Shown in pieces: positions 1 through 7,791 of a stretch of 51,077 nt of DNA; positions within the stretch are counted from its first letter, which is position 1; each line of letters begins with the position of its first letter. The stretch comes from JAWLBW01 sp041687475 (GTDB lineage Bacteria; J088; JAWLBW01): contig JAWLBW010000002.1 of assembly GCA_041687475.1 (NCBI GenBank), forward strand, positions 1 to 51,077, in the 5' to 3' direction. Below the pieces are notes generated by a model. The model was not told the origin of the DNA. It did not search any database and worked only from the letters and a program-made list of their open reading frames with translations. The position numbers and the translations under genes are program-made.

Positions 1-2
1 CC

Positions 3-1127
3 ATGTTCAACGGACTTTCGAGCGCACAACTCGCCGCAAGCCATCCGGTGAGCGGGGGAACGTACGCCTACGGCTATCGGTATCTGAATCCGGCCTTCGG
101 GTTTACGGCGGGGTGGCTCTTTCTCCTGGCGAAGTCGGCGTCGGCGGCCACCGCGGCATTGGGGTTCGGCGGCTATGCGATGAGTATGCTCGGCGTGTCG
201 GCAGTCGAGGCGAGAGTGGCGCTGGGGGCAGCATTGGTCGTCTTGCTGACTCTACTCGTCGCCGGTGGAATTCAACGCTCCAGCCGAATCAACGGCGTTA
301 TCGTTTCGGCAACGCTGTTCGCGCTCACCCTCTTTATCCTGTGGAGCCTTCCCGCCGTCTTTGCGGAAGGCCGAGCGCCCTTCGTATCCTTGTTCACCGG
401 TCAAGTCATCGATGCCGACCTCCTGCACGCCACCGCCCTGATGTTCGTGGCTTATACCGGTTACGGACGTATTGCGACACTGGGCGAAGAGGTGGTGAAT
501 CCGGATCGCACGATTCCTCGCGCGGTCATCGTAACGCTGCTCATTACGATGGCGCTCTACGTGAGCGTAACCATCGCGGGAATTTCGGTACTCGGCGCCG
601 ACGGACTGGCGGCCGCAACCAACGAAGCCGCCGCCCCGCTCGAAGTCGCCGCCCGCACGCTCGGTGGTCCCCTCCTTGGTGGCGTCGTCGCAATCGGCGC
701 GCTCACGGCCATGGCAGGCGTGTTGCTCAACCTGATTCTCGGCTTGTCGCGCGTGCTGCTCGCCATGGCCCGCAACGGCGACATGCCTACCTGGTTTGCC
801 GTCGTCGACAAGAACGGCTCGCCGACCCGCGCCGTTTACGGTATTGGAGTGCTTGTGGCTGCGCTGGTGCTGTTGGGAAGCGTCAAGCTCACCTGGTCGT
901 TCAGCGCATTCACCGTGCTCGGCTACTACGCCATCACCAATCTCGCCGCCCTTCGCCTTTCCCCGAAAGCCAGGCACTATCCCCGCATCATCGCCATTCT
1001 CGGGTTTCTCAGCTGCCTTTCGCTGGCGTTCTGGATTGAACGCGAAATCTGGCTGCCGGCCCTCGGCGTAGTCGGCGGGGGTTTGGCCTGGCACCTTACG
1101 GCACGATTGCTACGGTCGAGAGGCTGA
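3..1127 (+). CDS. APC-superfamily amino-acid permease, 5'-truncated
   Basis: Integral inner-membrane transporter of the amino acid-polyamine-organocation superfamily, predicted to import amino acids by cation symport or exchange. The 374 visible residues are almost entirely hydrophobic helices separated by short polar loops. The opening FNGLSSAQLA / HPVSGGTYAYGYR block matches the end of TM2 and the following segment in this family. The first helix, with its GxGIF-type substrate-binding motif, should lie just before the window, so the ATG at 3 is almost certainly internal and the gene is cut by the window edge. Family members are about 430-450 residues, so roughly 50 residues are missing. The charged stretch GEEVVNPDRTIPRA near residue 160 is the typical intracellular loop. 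Substrate cannot be told from sequence. The next gene is about 175 bp downstream with its own ribosome site, so it need not be co-transcribed. Confidence 0.85.
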   Translation: MFNGLSSAQLAASHPVSGGTYAYGYRYLNPAFGFTAGWLFLLAKSASAATAALGFGGYAMSMLGVSAVEARVALGAALVVLLTLLVAGGIQRSSRINGVIVSATLFALTLFILWSLPAVFAEGRAPFVSLFTGQVIDADLLHATALMFVAYTGYGRIATLGEEVVNPDRTIPRAVIVTLLITMALYVSVTIAGISVLGADGLAAATNEAAAPLEVAARTLGGPLLGGVVAIGALTAMAGVLLNLILGLSRVLLAMARNGDMPTWFAVVDKNGSPTRAVYGIGVLVAALVLLGSVKLTWSFSAFTVLGYYAITNLAALRLSPKARHYPRIIAILGFLSCLSLAFWIEREIWLPALGVVGGGLAWHLTARLLRSRG

Positions 1128-1302
1128 CAACGGCGACATTGCCCGGCACAGGCAGACAGCACCTGTCTACCTCCCATGGCAGAATACCAATGGATTGCCC
1201 GTCTAAGGGTCCAAGGGCATTGACGGCTGGTTCCCCCCGCAGGACAATGCCCTCCGAATCTACGCCCCCCGGGGCCATCCCACTTGTCATCCGGAGGCCG
1301 AC

Positions 1303-1842
1303 ATGACAAAGCGCTCTCTGCAGGTACTTCTCGCCATACTTTTCCTCGCAGGAACCGCCCGTGCCGACGAACCCATACGTATCGGCGATTGGCTGGTCAA
1401 CGTCAACGATTCGAACACGGCCATCTTCGCCGCCACCGAAAACGGCGCCGGCAGCGTGTTCGGACAATACTGCTTTCCCGAGCGGCAAGGCTGCATGTAC
1501 CTGCTGGGGCTGCGCACATCCTGTGAGAACGGCTCGGAGTACCCGGTGCTCGCCAACTCCGACAGCGGCGCATACCCGCTGACGCTACGCTGCTTCGGAG
1601 CGAACGACACGGGTGTTTACGAATACGCCGTAACGAATTTCGACCTCATCGACGCAGCGGTACGGCAGAGTACCCGCATCGGCTTTGCCATCCCCATGCA
1701 ATCCGACGCGTTCCGCGTCGTGCGCTTCAGCCTCATCGGCGCAGTGAAGGCCATGGACGGCGTTCGCACCGCCGCCGAGGAAATTGCCGCCGAAAAAGGC
1801 GCGCCGCGTGGCGACTTCCGCCCGGCCGAGGAAACACTCTGA
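1303..1842 (+). CDS. Small secreted protein of unknown function
   Basis: I do not recognise a family. The product is 179 residues. It has a clean Sec signal peptide (MTKR, then a hydrophobic core LLAILFLAG, likely cut after ARA near residue 21), so it is exported to the periplasm or beyond. Four cysteines in the mature part (in YCF, GCM, TSC and RCF) could form two disulfides. The C-terminal third is charged and Glu/Ala-rich. The start is supported by a GGAGG-type site in CCGGAGGCCGAC directly before the ATG. No metal or catalytic motif is visible. The permease upstream and the nucleotidyltransferase downstream give no functional clue. The reading frame is well biased to G/C at third positions, which supports it being real. 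Confidence 0.65.
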   Translation: MTKRSLQVLLAILFLAGTARADEPIRIGDWLVNVNDSNTAIFAATENGAGSVFGQYCFPERQGCMYLLGLRTSCENGSEYPVLANSDSGAYPLTLRCFGANDTGVYEYAVTNFDLIDAAVRQSTRIGFAIPMQSDAFRVVRFSLIGAVKAMDGVRTAAEEIAAEKGAPRGDFRPAEETL

Positions 1843-1944
1843 CGGGAAGGGGCAACGAGGTTTCAACCAGAGCTTGAAGCGAGGGCGAGGTTGCTTCGGC
1901 TTCTTTGATGTTATATTGATATCGAAGCATGAGGTAGGAACATC

Positions 1945-2262
1945 ATGTATTTCCCGCACATGGTTCATTTTGTGGAACGAAAACGCGCCCTTGAAATACT
2001 CGCTCGTGCCAAACCCGAGCTTGAAGCCCGCTTCGGGGTAACCCGTCTGGCGCTGTTCGGTTCGACCGCGCGAAATACGGCAACCGACGACAGTGATATT
2101 GACGTCCTGGTTGCCTTTGAAGAACCGGCAACCTCGGCTCGTTTTTTTGGGATGCAGTTTTTCCTGGAAGACCTATTGGGCCGGCCAATTGACCTGGTCA
2201 CCGAGAAGGCACTTCGACCAGAGCTTCGGCCATACATTGAGCAAGAGAGAGTCAATGTATGA
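1945..2262 (+). CDS. MNT-type minimal nucleotidyltransferase (orphan MntA-like)
   Basis: A 105-residue protein of the DNA polymerase beta-like minimal nucleotidyltransferase family. It shows GSTAR followed by DSDIDVLV, the canonical GSxxR-x(n)-SDID signature that holds the two catalytic metal-binding aspartates, and a third acidic position in PIDLVTEKAL. Family members normally act as the antitoxin MntA, which adds AMP to a HepT (HEPN) RNase encoded immediately downstream. Here no HepT-like frame follows: the 230 bp after the stop hold only hairpins. It may therefore be a remnant of a toxin-antitoxin pair or an independent enzyme. The start at 1945 is favoured by GAGGTAGGA just upstream; an in-frame ATG at 1963 is the alternative. 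The AT-rich stretch TTATATTGATAT at about 1911-1922 is a plausible promoter -10 region and contrasts with the GC-rich surroundings. Confidence 0.8.
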   Translation: MYFPHMVHFVERKRALEILARAKPELEARFGVTRLALFGSTARNTATDDSDIDVLVAFEEPATSARFFGMQFFLEDLLGRPIDLVTEKALRPELRPYIEQERVNV

Positions 2263-2346
2263 AGCTCGGAATCAGGGGAACCATCAATACTCCGGTAAAC
2301 CGCTCGTGCTGAAAGCTCGTAAGGTCCATTTTTCATCAGGGAAATG

Positions 2347-2392
2347 AGGCCGCGCATGCGGCCTTCCGCTAATCCGCCTGCCTGGCGGGCGG
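2347..2392. other. Two adjacent GC hairpins after the mntA-like gene
   Basis: AGGCCGC-GCAT-GCGGCCT (2347-2364) is a perfect 7-bp stem with a 4-base loop. It is followed by CCGCC-TGCCTGGCG-GGCGG at about 2374-2392. There is no clear U-tract, so this may be a weak terminator or an intergenic repeat unit. The rest of 2263-2492 holds no convincing gene. Confidence 0.4.
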
Positions 2393-2492
2393 TTTGGAGG
2401 GTGAGTGGTCAGATGACGCCGCGACAGCGGCTTTCCTTTCCCCCCGGCCCTTCCATCTGTGGTAGGCTACTCCTTTTGAGAGGAGACTCCGC

Positions 2493-3338
2493 ATGACCTC
2501 CGACCGCAAAGTCGCCCTTGTGACGGGCGCCAACTCCGGCATCGGCCGGGTAACCGCCATCGAATTGGCCAAGCAGGGCTATCACGTCTTTCTTGCGTGC
2601 CGCTCCGAAGAAAAGACGCGCCCCGTGGTCGATGAGATTCACAAATCAGGGGGAATGGCCGAGTTTCTTCCCCTCGATCTGGGCTCGCTGGATTCCGTGC
2701 GCGCCTGCGCCGACACGTTCCTGCAACGCAACCTGCCGCTGCATCTACTCGTCGCCAATGCCGGCATGGCGGGTACGAAGGGAATGACGGAATCCGGTTT
2801 CGAGCTGTCGTTCGGCACCTGCCACGTCGGCCACTTCCTGCTTACGAACCTACTGGTCGAGCGCCTGCAGCAATCGGCCCCCGCGCGGGTGGTCGTCGTC
2901 GCCAGCAAGGCCCACCGGCATGTCGGGGGCATCGACTTCGACGCCGTTCGGCAACGCACCCGGGGCGTCGGCGGCCTGAAGGCCTACAGCGTGGCTAAAC
3001 TGGCCAATGTTCTCTTCGCCAAAGAGCTTGCCCACCGGCTGAAGGGGACAGGCGTGACGACGTATGCTCTGCATCCGGGCGTCGTCGCCACGAACGTCTG
3101 GCGTTCCGTTCCCTGGCCTTTCGACCGCATCGCCAAGGCTTTCATGGTCTCGGAGGAAGATGGGGCAGCCACCACTTTGTACTGCGCCACCGATCCGGCG
3201 GTTGCCGCTCAATCGGGCCTCTACTACAACGACTGCAAGGTCGAGGAACCGTCTGCCGCGGCGAAGAACGAGGCGCTCGCGCGCGAGCTCTGGGAGAAGA
3301 GCGAGCAGTGGACGGGGGTTGGCGCGATTGCACGGTAG
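2493..3338 (+). CDS. Short-chain dehydrogenase/reductase (retinol-dehydrogenase-like)
   Basis: A 281-residue NAD(P)-dependent oxidoreductase of the classical SDR family. The Rossmann nucleotide-binding motif TGANSGIG lies at about residues 10-17, ACR after beta-2 suggests NADP preference, NAG appears in VANAGMAG, the catalytic Ser lies in VVASKAH, and the Tyr-Lys pair is in YSVAKLAN. The substrate loop HPGVVATNVW is typical of the retinol-dehydrogenase/WW-oxidoreductase-like branch, which acts on lipophilic alcohols and ketones; the actual substrate here is unknown. It is a cytosolic or peripheral enzyme without a signal peptide. The start is set by GAGAGGAGACTCCGC before the ATG. It is flanked by intergenic gaps, so it is probably monocistronic. 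Confidence 0.9.
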   Translation: MTSDRKVALVTGANSGIGRVTAIELAKQGYHVFLACRSEEKTRPVVDEIHKSGGMAEFLPLDLGSLDSVRACADTFLQRNLPLHLLVANAGMAGTKGMTESGFELSFGTCHVGHFLLTNLLVERLQQSAPARVVVVASKAHRHVGGIDFDAVRQRTRGVGGLKAYSVAKLANVLFAKELAHRLKGTGVTTYALHPGVVATNVWRSVPWPFDRIAKAFMVSEEDGAATTLYCATDPAVAAQSGLYYNDCKVEEPSAAAKNEALARELWEKSEQWTGVGAIAR

Positions 3339-3646
3339 TCCCGTCGAGGCGGAGGTGGGGCGATGGGGAGAAGGGGAGACCTGAGGGCGAAGCGACCGCA
3401 TCAACTCGGGCGGCCTTTCGGAAGGCTCCCCGCACAGCGTCGACGCCGTGAGAAGAGGCAGGCTTCGCCTTCTGTGCCACCTGAGCCTGCATTCCGGTTC
3501 CCCTATTCCGAAATCGAAAGTACAATGGCCGGATAGCCGATGCAGCGTCTGCAACCCGCATTGCCGTCGGGGCCATTGCCGCAAGAGAAGCGTGCGTGCG
3601 CCGGCGGTCGGTTTTCATCGTTTTCCACCGTAAGAGCGTCTCTTTC
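3339..3646 (+). other. Intergenic region with candidate antiporter promoter
   Basis: About 300 bp without a supported gene. It contains TACAATGGCCGGATAG at 3521-3536, which recurs almost unchanged (TACAATGGCTGGGTAG) before the second antiporter. TACAAT would serve as a -10 element, but no good -35 is visible at 17 bp. An in-frame GTG at 3596 could lengthen the antiporter, but the paralogue argues for the ATG at 3647. Confidence 0.4.
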
Positions 3647-4612
3647 ATGCTGATACCGTTTGTTGCCGTCGTTATCGGTCTCGCTTTGCTCGTATGGAGC
3701 GCAGACCGCTTCGTCGAAGGTTCTGCCGCAACCGCCCGCCACTTCGGCATGCCGCCCCTGCTCATCGGCATGGTTGTCGTGGGCTTCGGTACGTCGGCGC
3801 CGGAAATGGTAGTTTCGGCACTGGCATCGGCACAAGGTAACGCGGGCATCGCCCTCGGCAATGCCTATGGTTCGAATATCACCAACATCGCACTCATTCT
3901 CGGAGTCACCGCCCTTATCAGCCCCATCGCTGTTCATTCTCAGGTGCTGCGCAAGGAACTTCCCATTCTGACGGTGGTGACCGCGCTTGCGGCCTGGCAA
4001 TTGTGGAACGGCGAATTGACACGTATGGACGCAACCGTGCTGCTGGCGGTCTTCGCCGGCCTCATGGCGTGGACGGTCTGGGAAGGACTCCAGAAAACAT
4101 CGGACTCGCTCGCAAGCGAGATGGAAGAAGAGCTCGCCGCACGTCCCATGCCACTGGGCAGGGCGGTTTTCTGGCTCGTTCTCGGCCTTGTCCTGCTCAT
4201 CGTAAGCTCGCGCATTCTCGTCTGGGGTGCCGTAGCCATCGCCCGGGAATTCGGGGTAGGCGATCTATTGATCGGTCTCACCATCGTAGCCGTCGGCACC
4301 TCGTTGCCTGAATTCGCGTCATCGGTCATTGCTGCCAGGAAAGGCGAACACGACATCGCGCTCGGCAACATCCTGGGGTCGAACCTCTTCAACACACTGG
4401 CCGTTGTCGGAATCGCCGGATTGATCAGCCCGATGGAGGTCGGGCTTGAAATTCTCAGCCGCGACATACTGGTGATGGCCCTGCTCACGATTTCTCTGTT
4501 TCTGTTCGGATTCGGATTTCGCGGACCCGGGCGCATCAACCGGGCCGAGGGTTCCCTGCTGCTGGTCGTCTACGTCGGCTACACCGCCTACCTGGTGGCA
4601 ACGGCTTTCTGA
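3647..4612 (+). CDS. Na+/Ca2+ antiporter, CaCA family (YrbG-like), copy 1
   Basis: A 321-residue inner-membrane cation exchanger predicted to expel Ca2+ against Na+ or H+. Both alpha-repeats of the calcium:cation antiporter family are intact: GFGTSAPE with GNAYGSNITN in the N-terminal half, and AVGTSLPE with GNILGSNLFN in the C-terminal half. These carry the ion-coordinating acidic residues. About ten hydrophobic helices surround an acidic central loop (EMEEELA near residue 160). The start ATG at 3647 gives the same N-terminus and exactly the same length as the second copy at 5410; an upstream GTG at 3596 is less likely. It is followed by a YraN-family gene and then a near-identical antiporter, which indicates tandem duplication. 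The pair may differ in expression or ion preference; the sequence does not say. Confidence 0.92.
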   Translation: MLIPFVAVVIGLALLVWSADRFVEGSAATARHFGMPPLLIGMVVVGFGTSAPEMVVSALASAQGNAGIALGNAYGSNITNIALILGVTALISPIAVHSQVLRKELPILTVVTALAAWQLWNGELTRMDATVLLAVFAGLMAWTVWEGLQKTSDSLASEMEEELAARPMPLGRAVFWLVLGLVLLIVSSRILVWGAVAIAREFGVGDLLIGLTIVAVGTSLPEFASSVIAARKGEHDIALGNILGSNLFNTLAVVGIAGLISPMEVGLEILSRDILVMALLTISLFLFGFGFRGPGRINRAEGSLLLVVYVGYTAYLVATAF

Positions 4613-4744
4613 CCTCGGCAGACATCACCGAAGCAGGCGGCACAGCGATGCCTTCAGGCCTGGGGGCAGTCCTTGTTCCTCAAAAGTGATTGACGACATC
4701 CCGTGCGTCAGACGCTGTCTCGCCCCTACCCTACCGTGGGAAGG

Positions 4745-5122
4745 ATGGACGGAAGCGAGAAGCAGAAAACGGGGCGCACGGGCGAAGCCTTCGCCGCCTG
4801 GCTGCTCGAGGGTATGGGTTACCGCCTGGTGGCACGCAACGTGCGCACCCGGTACGGCGAAATCGACCTTATCGCACTGGCGCCCGACGGTACCCTCTGC
4901 ATTGTTGAGGTACGCACGACAACGACCGGCGAGGGAACGGCCTTCTCGAGTCTGTCACCCCGCAAACGCTCACGGCTGGCCCGGCAGGCCCTCGTTTACC
5001 TTGCCGAGCAAGACTGGCGTGGCCCCGTGCGCATTGACTTCATGGCCCATGAGATTCACGGCGAAAGCTGGGTCACCCTGCACTGCGTGAACGCTTTCGG
5101 CCAGGGTGGGCGGGTATGTTGA
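4745..5122 (+). CDS. yraN: UPF0102/YraN-family protein
   Basis: A 125-residue member of the YraN (UPF0102) family, a small endonuclease-like fold related to archaeal Holliday-junction resolvases with no settled function. Diagnostic features are GRTGEAFAAWLLEGMGY, followed by the metal-site-like YGEIDLIAL and the strand LCIVEVRTT, i.e. the D-x(n)-ExR pattern of restriction-like nucleases, with most family-conserved residues present. The ATG at 4745 is preceded by GGGAAGG; a GTG at 4703 would add 14 residues not typical of the family. Members are usually about 115-130 residues, so the length is normal. It lies between the two antiporter copies and in many genomes sits near rnhB or rsmI; neither is here. 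The distinctive placement probably reflects the duplication around it. Confidence 0.85.
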   Translation: MDGSEKQKTGRTGEAFAAWLLEGMGYRLVARNVRTRYGEIDLIALAPDGTLCIVEVRTTTTGEGTAFSSLSPRKRSRLARQALVYLAEQDWRGPVRIDFMAHEIHGESWVTLHCVNAFGQGGRVC

Positions 5123-5298
5123 AGGCGGCTGAATACTAATGCGACAGCCCGACACCTCAAGTGCCGATCGGCGGGCGAGAGGTACACGGCACCCGGCTCT
5201 TCAATCGCTCACCATCGTCGGGCACGAGCACTGTGATCTCCGTTTCCGAGCCTACACTGCGCTCTTCGATTCCATTCCCTCGAAGAGCCAAGGCCGGG

Positions 5299-5314
5299 TA
5301 CAATGGCTGGGTAG
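5299..5314 (+). promoter_or_regulatory. Promoter-like element shared by both antiporter genes
   Basis: TACAATGGCTGGGTAG matches 14 of 16 bases with 3521-3536. It lies 111 bp before the copy-2 start, versus 126 bp for copy 1. TACAAT fits a sigma-70 -10 box. Conservation beyond the coding sequence suggests the duplicated unit included its control region. The remainder of 5123-5409 shows nothing else. Confidence 0.4.
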
Positions 5315-5409
5315 AATGAGCCCCAAGGTTTTTCGTTCCTTCTCGCTCAGGTCAACCATTTTCCCAGGGCGGGCGCCGTCGATTTTTCTTCCATGTCGGA
5401 TGTGTCTCT

Positions 5410-6375
5410 ATGTTGATGCCCCTTCTTGCCCTCGTTCTCGGGCTGGCCCTGCTGGTCTGGAGCGCCGATCGCTTCGTCGAAGGCGCGGCCGCCACCGCAC
5501 GCCATTTCGGCATGCCGCCCCTGCTCATCGGCATGGTCATCGTGGGGTTCGGAACCTCGGCCCCGGAAATGGTCGTCTCGGCCCTGGCCGCCACGCAGGG
5601 CAATCCGGGCATAGCCCTGGGAAACGCCTACGGCTCGAACATTACCAACATCGCCCTCATTCTCGGCGTAACAGCGCTCATCAGCCCTATCGCCGTGCAC
5701 TCGCAGGTACTGCGTAAGGAACTCCCCATTCTCACCCTGCTCACGGCACTCGCCGCCTGGCAGATTTACGACGGCAATGTCACCCGGATCGATGCCCTGG
5801 TGCTTCTCGTGGTGTTTGCCGCGCTCATGGGGTGGACCATCTGGCAGGGCATGAAAAAGAAGGCCGACGCCCTCGGCGCCGAGATGGAAGAAGAGCTCGC
5901 AGTACATGCGATGCCCCTTCCCCGCGCAATTTTCTGGCTTGCCGTGGGGCTTGTGCTTCTCATCGCAAGCTCACGCCTTCTTGTCTGGGGCGCCGTCGAA
6001 ATCGCCCACGCCTTCGGCGTCAGCGACCTGCTCATCGGCTTGACGATTGTGGCCATCGGTACGTCGCTGCCGGAGCTGGCGTCGTCGGTCATTGCCGCCC
6101 GCAAGGGCGAACATGATATCGCGTTGGGCAACATTCTCGGCTCGAATCTTTTCAACACCCTGGCCGTCGTCGGCATCGCGGGCTCGATTCACCCGATGAG
6201 CGTCGGACCCGAGGTCTTCTCTCGCGACGTTCTGGTCATGGCCGGGTTGACGTTGTCGCTCTTCATATTCGGTTACGGCTTCCGGGGACCCGGGCGCATC
6301 AACCGGATCGAAGGCACCCTGCTGCTTACAGCCTACGTCGGCTACACGGTCTTCCTGGTGGTGACGGCATTCTGA
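5410..6375 (+). CDS. Na+/Ca2+ antiporter, CaCA family (YrbG-like), copy 2
   Basis: A 321-residue paralogue of the antiporter at 3647. By eye I count about 64 substitutions and no gaps between the two, so about 80% identity. Differences cluster in the central cytoplasmic loop and the first and last helices. The two alpha-repeats (GFGTSAPE/GNAYGSNITN and AIGTSLPE/GNILGSNLFN) are unchanged at functional positions, so both copies should be active. Role and location are as for copy 1: inner-membrane Ca2+ extrusion. The stretch after the stop (GACATCACCG) is also shared between the copies. The uppP gene starts about 105 bp downstream with its own ribosome site. Divergence with full conservation of motifs suggests both have been kept by selection. 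Confidence 0.92.
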   Translation: MLMPLLALVLGLALLVWSADRFVEGAAATARHFGMPPLLIGMVIVGFGTSAPEMVVSALAATQGNPGIALGNAYGSNITNIALILGVTALISPIAVHSQVLRKELPILTLLTALAAWQIYDGNVTRIDALVLLVVFAALMGWTIWQGMKKKADALGAEMEEELAVHAMPLPRAIFWLAVGLVLLIASSRLLVWGAVEIAHAFGVSDLLIGLTIVAIGTSLPELASSVIAARKGEHDIALGNILGSNLFNTLAVVGIAGSIHPMSVGPEVFSRDVLVMAGLTLSLFIFGYGFRGPGRINRIEGTLLLTAYVGYTVFLVVTAF

Positions 6376-6481
6376 GGCTTGTCGACATCACCGCACTTCT
6401 TTGCGAGCCCTCGCCCCCCATGCTCCGTTTCCGGCGCGGCTCTGTTATCATGGATGTTCAGACAGGGAGGAACCGTACGGC

Positions 6482-7315
6482 ATGAACTGGTGGCAGGCTT
6501 TTATTCTCGGCATCGTCGAAGGCATCACCGAATATCTTCCGGTAAGCTCGACCGGACATCTTCTGCTTACGCAACGCATGCTCGGCATTACCGCCGATGA
6601 AGCCGCCAACGCCTTCGCCATCTGCATTCAGGCGGGCGCCATCGTTGCCGTACTGGGGCTGTACGCGCCGCGGGTCAAACAGATGCTGGCCGGTGTCGCC
6701 GGAAAGGACGTCACGGGGCGCAGGCTCGCCCTGAACCTGATCATCGCTTTTCTTCCGGCAGCCGTACTGGGGTTGGCCTTCGACGACCTCATCGAATCCT
6801 ACCTGTTCGGGCTCTGGCCCATCGTGACGGCCTGGTTCATCGGTGGCCTGCTCATCTTTCTGGTCGAGCGCATGCGCCGCAGCTCGACGGCTCTGCGCGC
6901 CCAGAGCTTCACGCTCGAGCTGTTGACCTGGCGCGGCGCCCTCGCCATCGGCTTCGCCCAGTGCATTGCCATGTGGCCGGGCACAAGCCGCAGCCTCATG
7001 ACCATTCTTGCCGGCCTGCTCTGGGGTCTGTCGATGCCTGCCGCCGTCGAATTCTCGTTCCTGTTGGGCGTCATTACCCTCGGCGCCGCAACCGCCTACA
7101 AGGCCCTTTCTTCGGGCGCGGTCATGCTCGAAGCCTTCGGCATCGTACCCATTGCCGTAGGCTTTCTGGCCGCGTGGGTCTCGGCCGTCGTCGCCGTACG
7201 GTGGATGGTGAATTACCTCAATCGTCGCGGCATGGCGATTTTCGCCTACTGGCGCATCGGGCTGGCCATCTCGGTGGGGCTGACGTTGCTCTTCGCACCG
7301 GGCTTCTTCCTGTAA
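6482..7315 (+). CDS. uppP: Undecaprenyl-diphosphatase UppP (BacA)
   Basis: A 277-residue inner-membrane phosphatase that converts undecaprenyl diphosphate to the monophosphate, recycling the lipid carrier for peptidoglycan and surface polysaccharide synthesis; overexpression gives bacitracin resistance in known cases. Family motifs are complete: the N-terminal GIVEGITEYLPVSSTGH (catalytic Glu-rich motif and PVSSTGH loop) and the MWPGTSRS motif with the essential Arg near residue 170. About eight hydrophobic helices are visible and the length is normal. The ATG at 6482 follows AGGGAGGAACC; longer frames lack support. Being close to the antiporters may be coincidental. The pse/wzz genes at the right end would depend on the same carrier if their glycan is lipid-linked. 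Confidence 0.95.
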   Translation: MNWWQAFILGIVEGITEYLPVSSTGHLLLTQRMLGITADEAANAFAICIQAGAIVAVLGLYAPRVKQMLAGVAGKDVTGRRLALNLIIAFLPAAVLGLAFDDLIESYLFGLWPIVTAWFIGGLLIFLVERMRRSSTALRAQSFTLELLTWRGALAIGFAQCIAMWPGTSRSLMTILAGLLWGLSMPAAVEFSFLLGVITLGAATAYKALSSGAVMLEAFGIVPIAVGFLAAWVSAVVAVRWMVNYLNRRGMAIFAYWRIGLAISVGLTLLFAPGFFL

Positions 7316-7440
7316 ACGAAACGCGCCCCGTTCCGCTTCGGCGATTGCCGATACGTTATATCCAGGCGCCGCGCGACACGACTTCCAGGTATTATCGTCG
7401 ATGTCCGTTAAAGTCGACGACCACTGCCCTATGGGGAAGC

Positions 7441-7653
7441 TCAGTCTCGCTCCCGCACCCGAAGAACATGCCCGCCGAAAATGACCCTGCGTCCCGCGCC
7501 CGTATCCGAAAGTCCATGCGGCTCGGCAAGGGGAAGCCGGCGCACCCAGGCACGAATGCGTCTCAAGGTAGCCGTCAGTCGTCCTTCGGATTGTGGCACC
7601 TTGCCCTCTTCAATCCTCTCTACCGCTGCAGCGGAACTTCCTCCGATACTCAT
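7441..7653 (-). CDS. Possible small protein, divergent from the MocR regulator
   Basis: A weakly supported 70-residue frame (starting MSIGGSSAAAVERIEEG) preceded by GGAGGCGCAG at good spacing. It is Arg-rich with no recognised domain. It occupies an otherwise empty 476-bp gap (7316-7791) and is divergent to the MocR gene, an arrangement often seen for regulator targets. Codon bias is weaker than in neighbouring genes, so it could be spurious. Apart from this frame I see no structured element or clear promoter in the gap. Confidence 0.3.
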   Translation of the reverse strand: MSIGGSSAAAVERIEEGKVPQSEGRLTATLRRIRAWVRRLPLAEPHGLSDTGAGRRVIFGGHVLRVRERD

Positions 7654-7791
7654 CTGCGCCTCCATTTTTCCGGCTTCATCGTCTTTGATTTCAGCGTAAG
7701 AGAATTCCTACAAACATAACAGATGCACGGCTTTCGATAATGAACCAGCACAGATTCAGTTACAATGAAGCTGTACCGCACAAGGAGACGC

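Larger units (their letters stand above)
3521..6375 (+). repeat. Tandem gene duplication of the CaCA antiporter with flanks
   Basis: Two 966-bp antiporter genes in direct orientation, each with a TACAATGGC element upstream and GACATCACCG just after the stop, separated by yraN. The duplicated unit therefore spans promoter to 3' flank, about 1.1 kb per copy. Confidence 0.75.

Noticed and set aside
252..1094. Minus-strand frame of 280 codons opposite the permease
   Set aside because: Charged low-complexity translation with no fold; the plus strand encodes a clear APC permease.
7733..7766. Promoter with TACAAT just before the MocR gene
   Set aside because: Possible -35 (TTTCGA) is 23 bp away, outside the usual 16-18 bp; not called.
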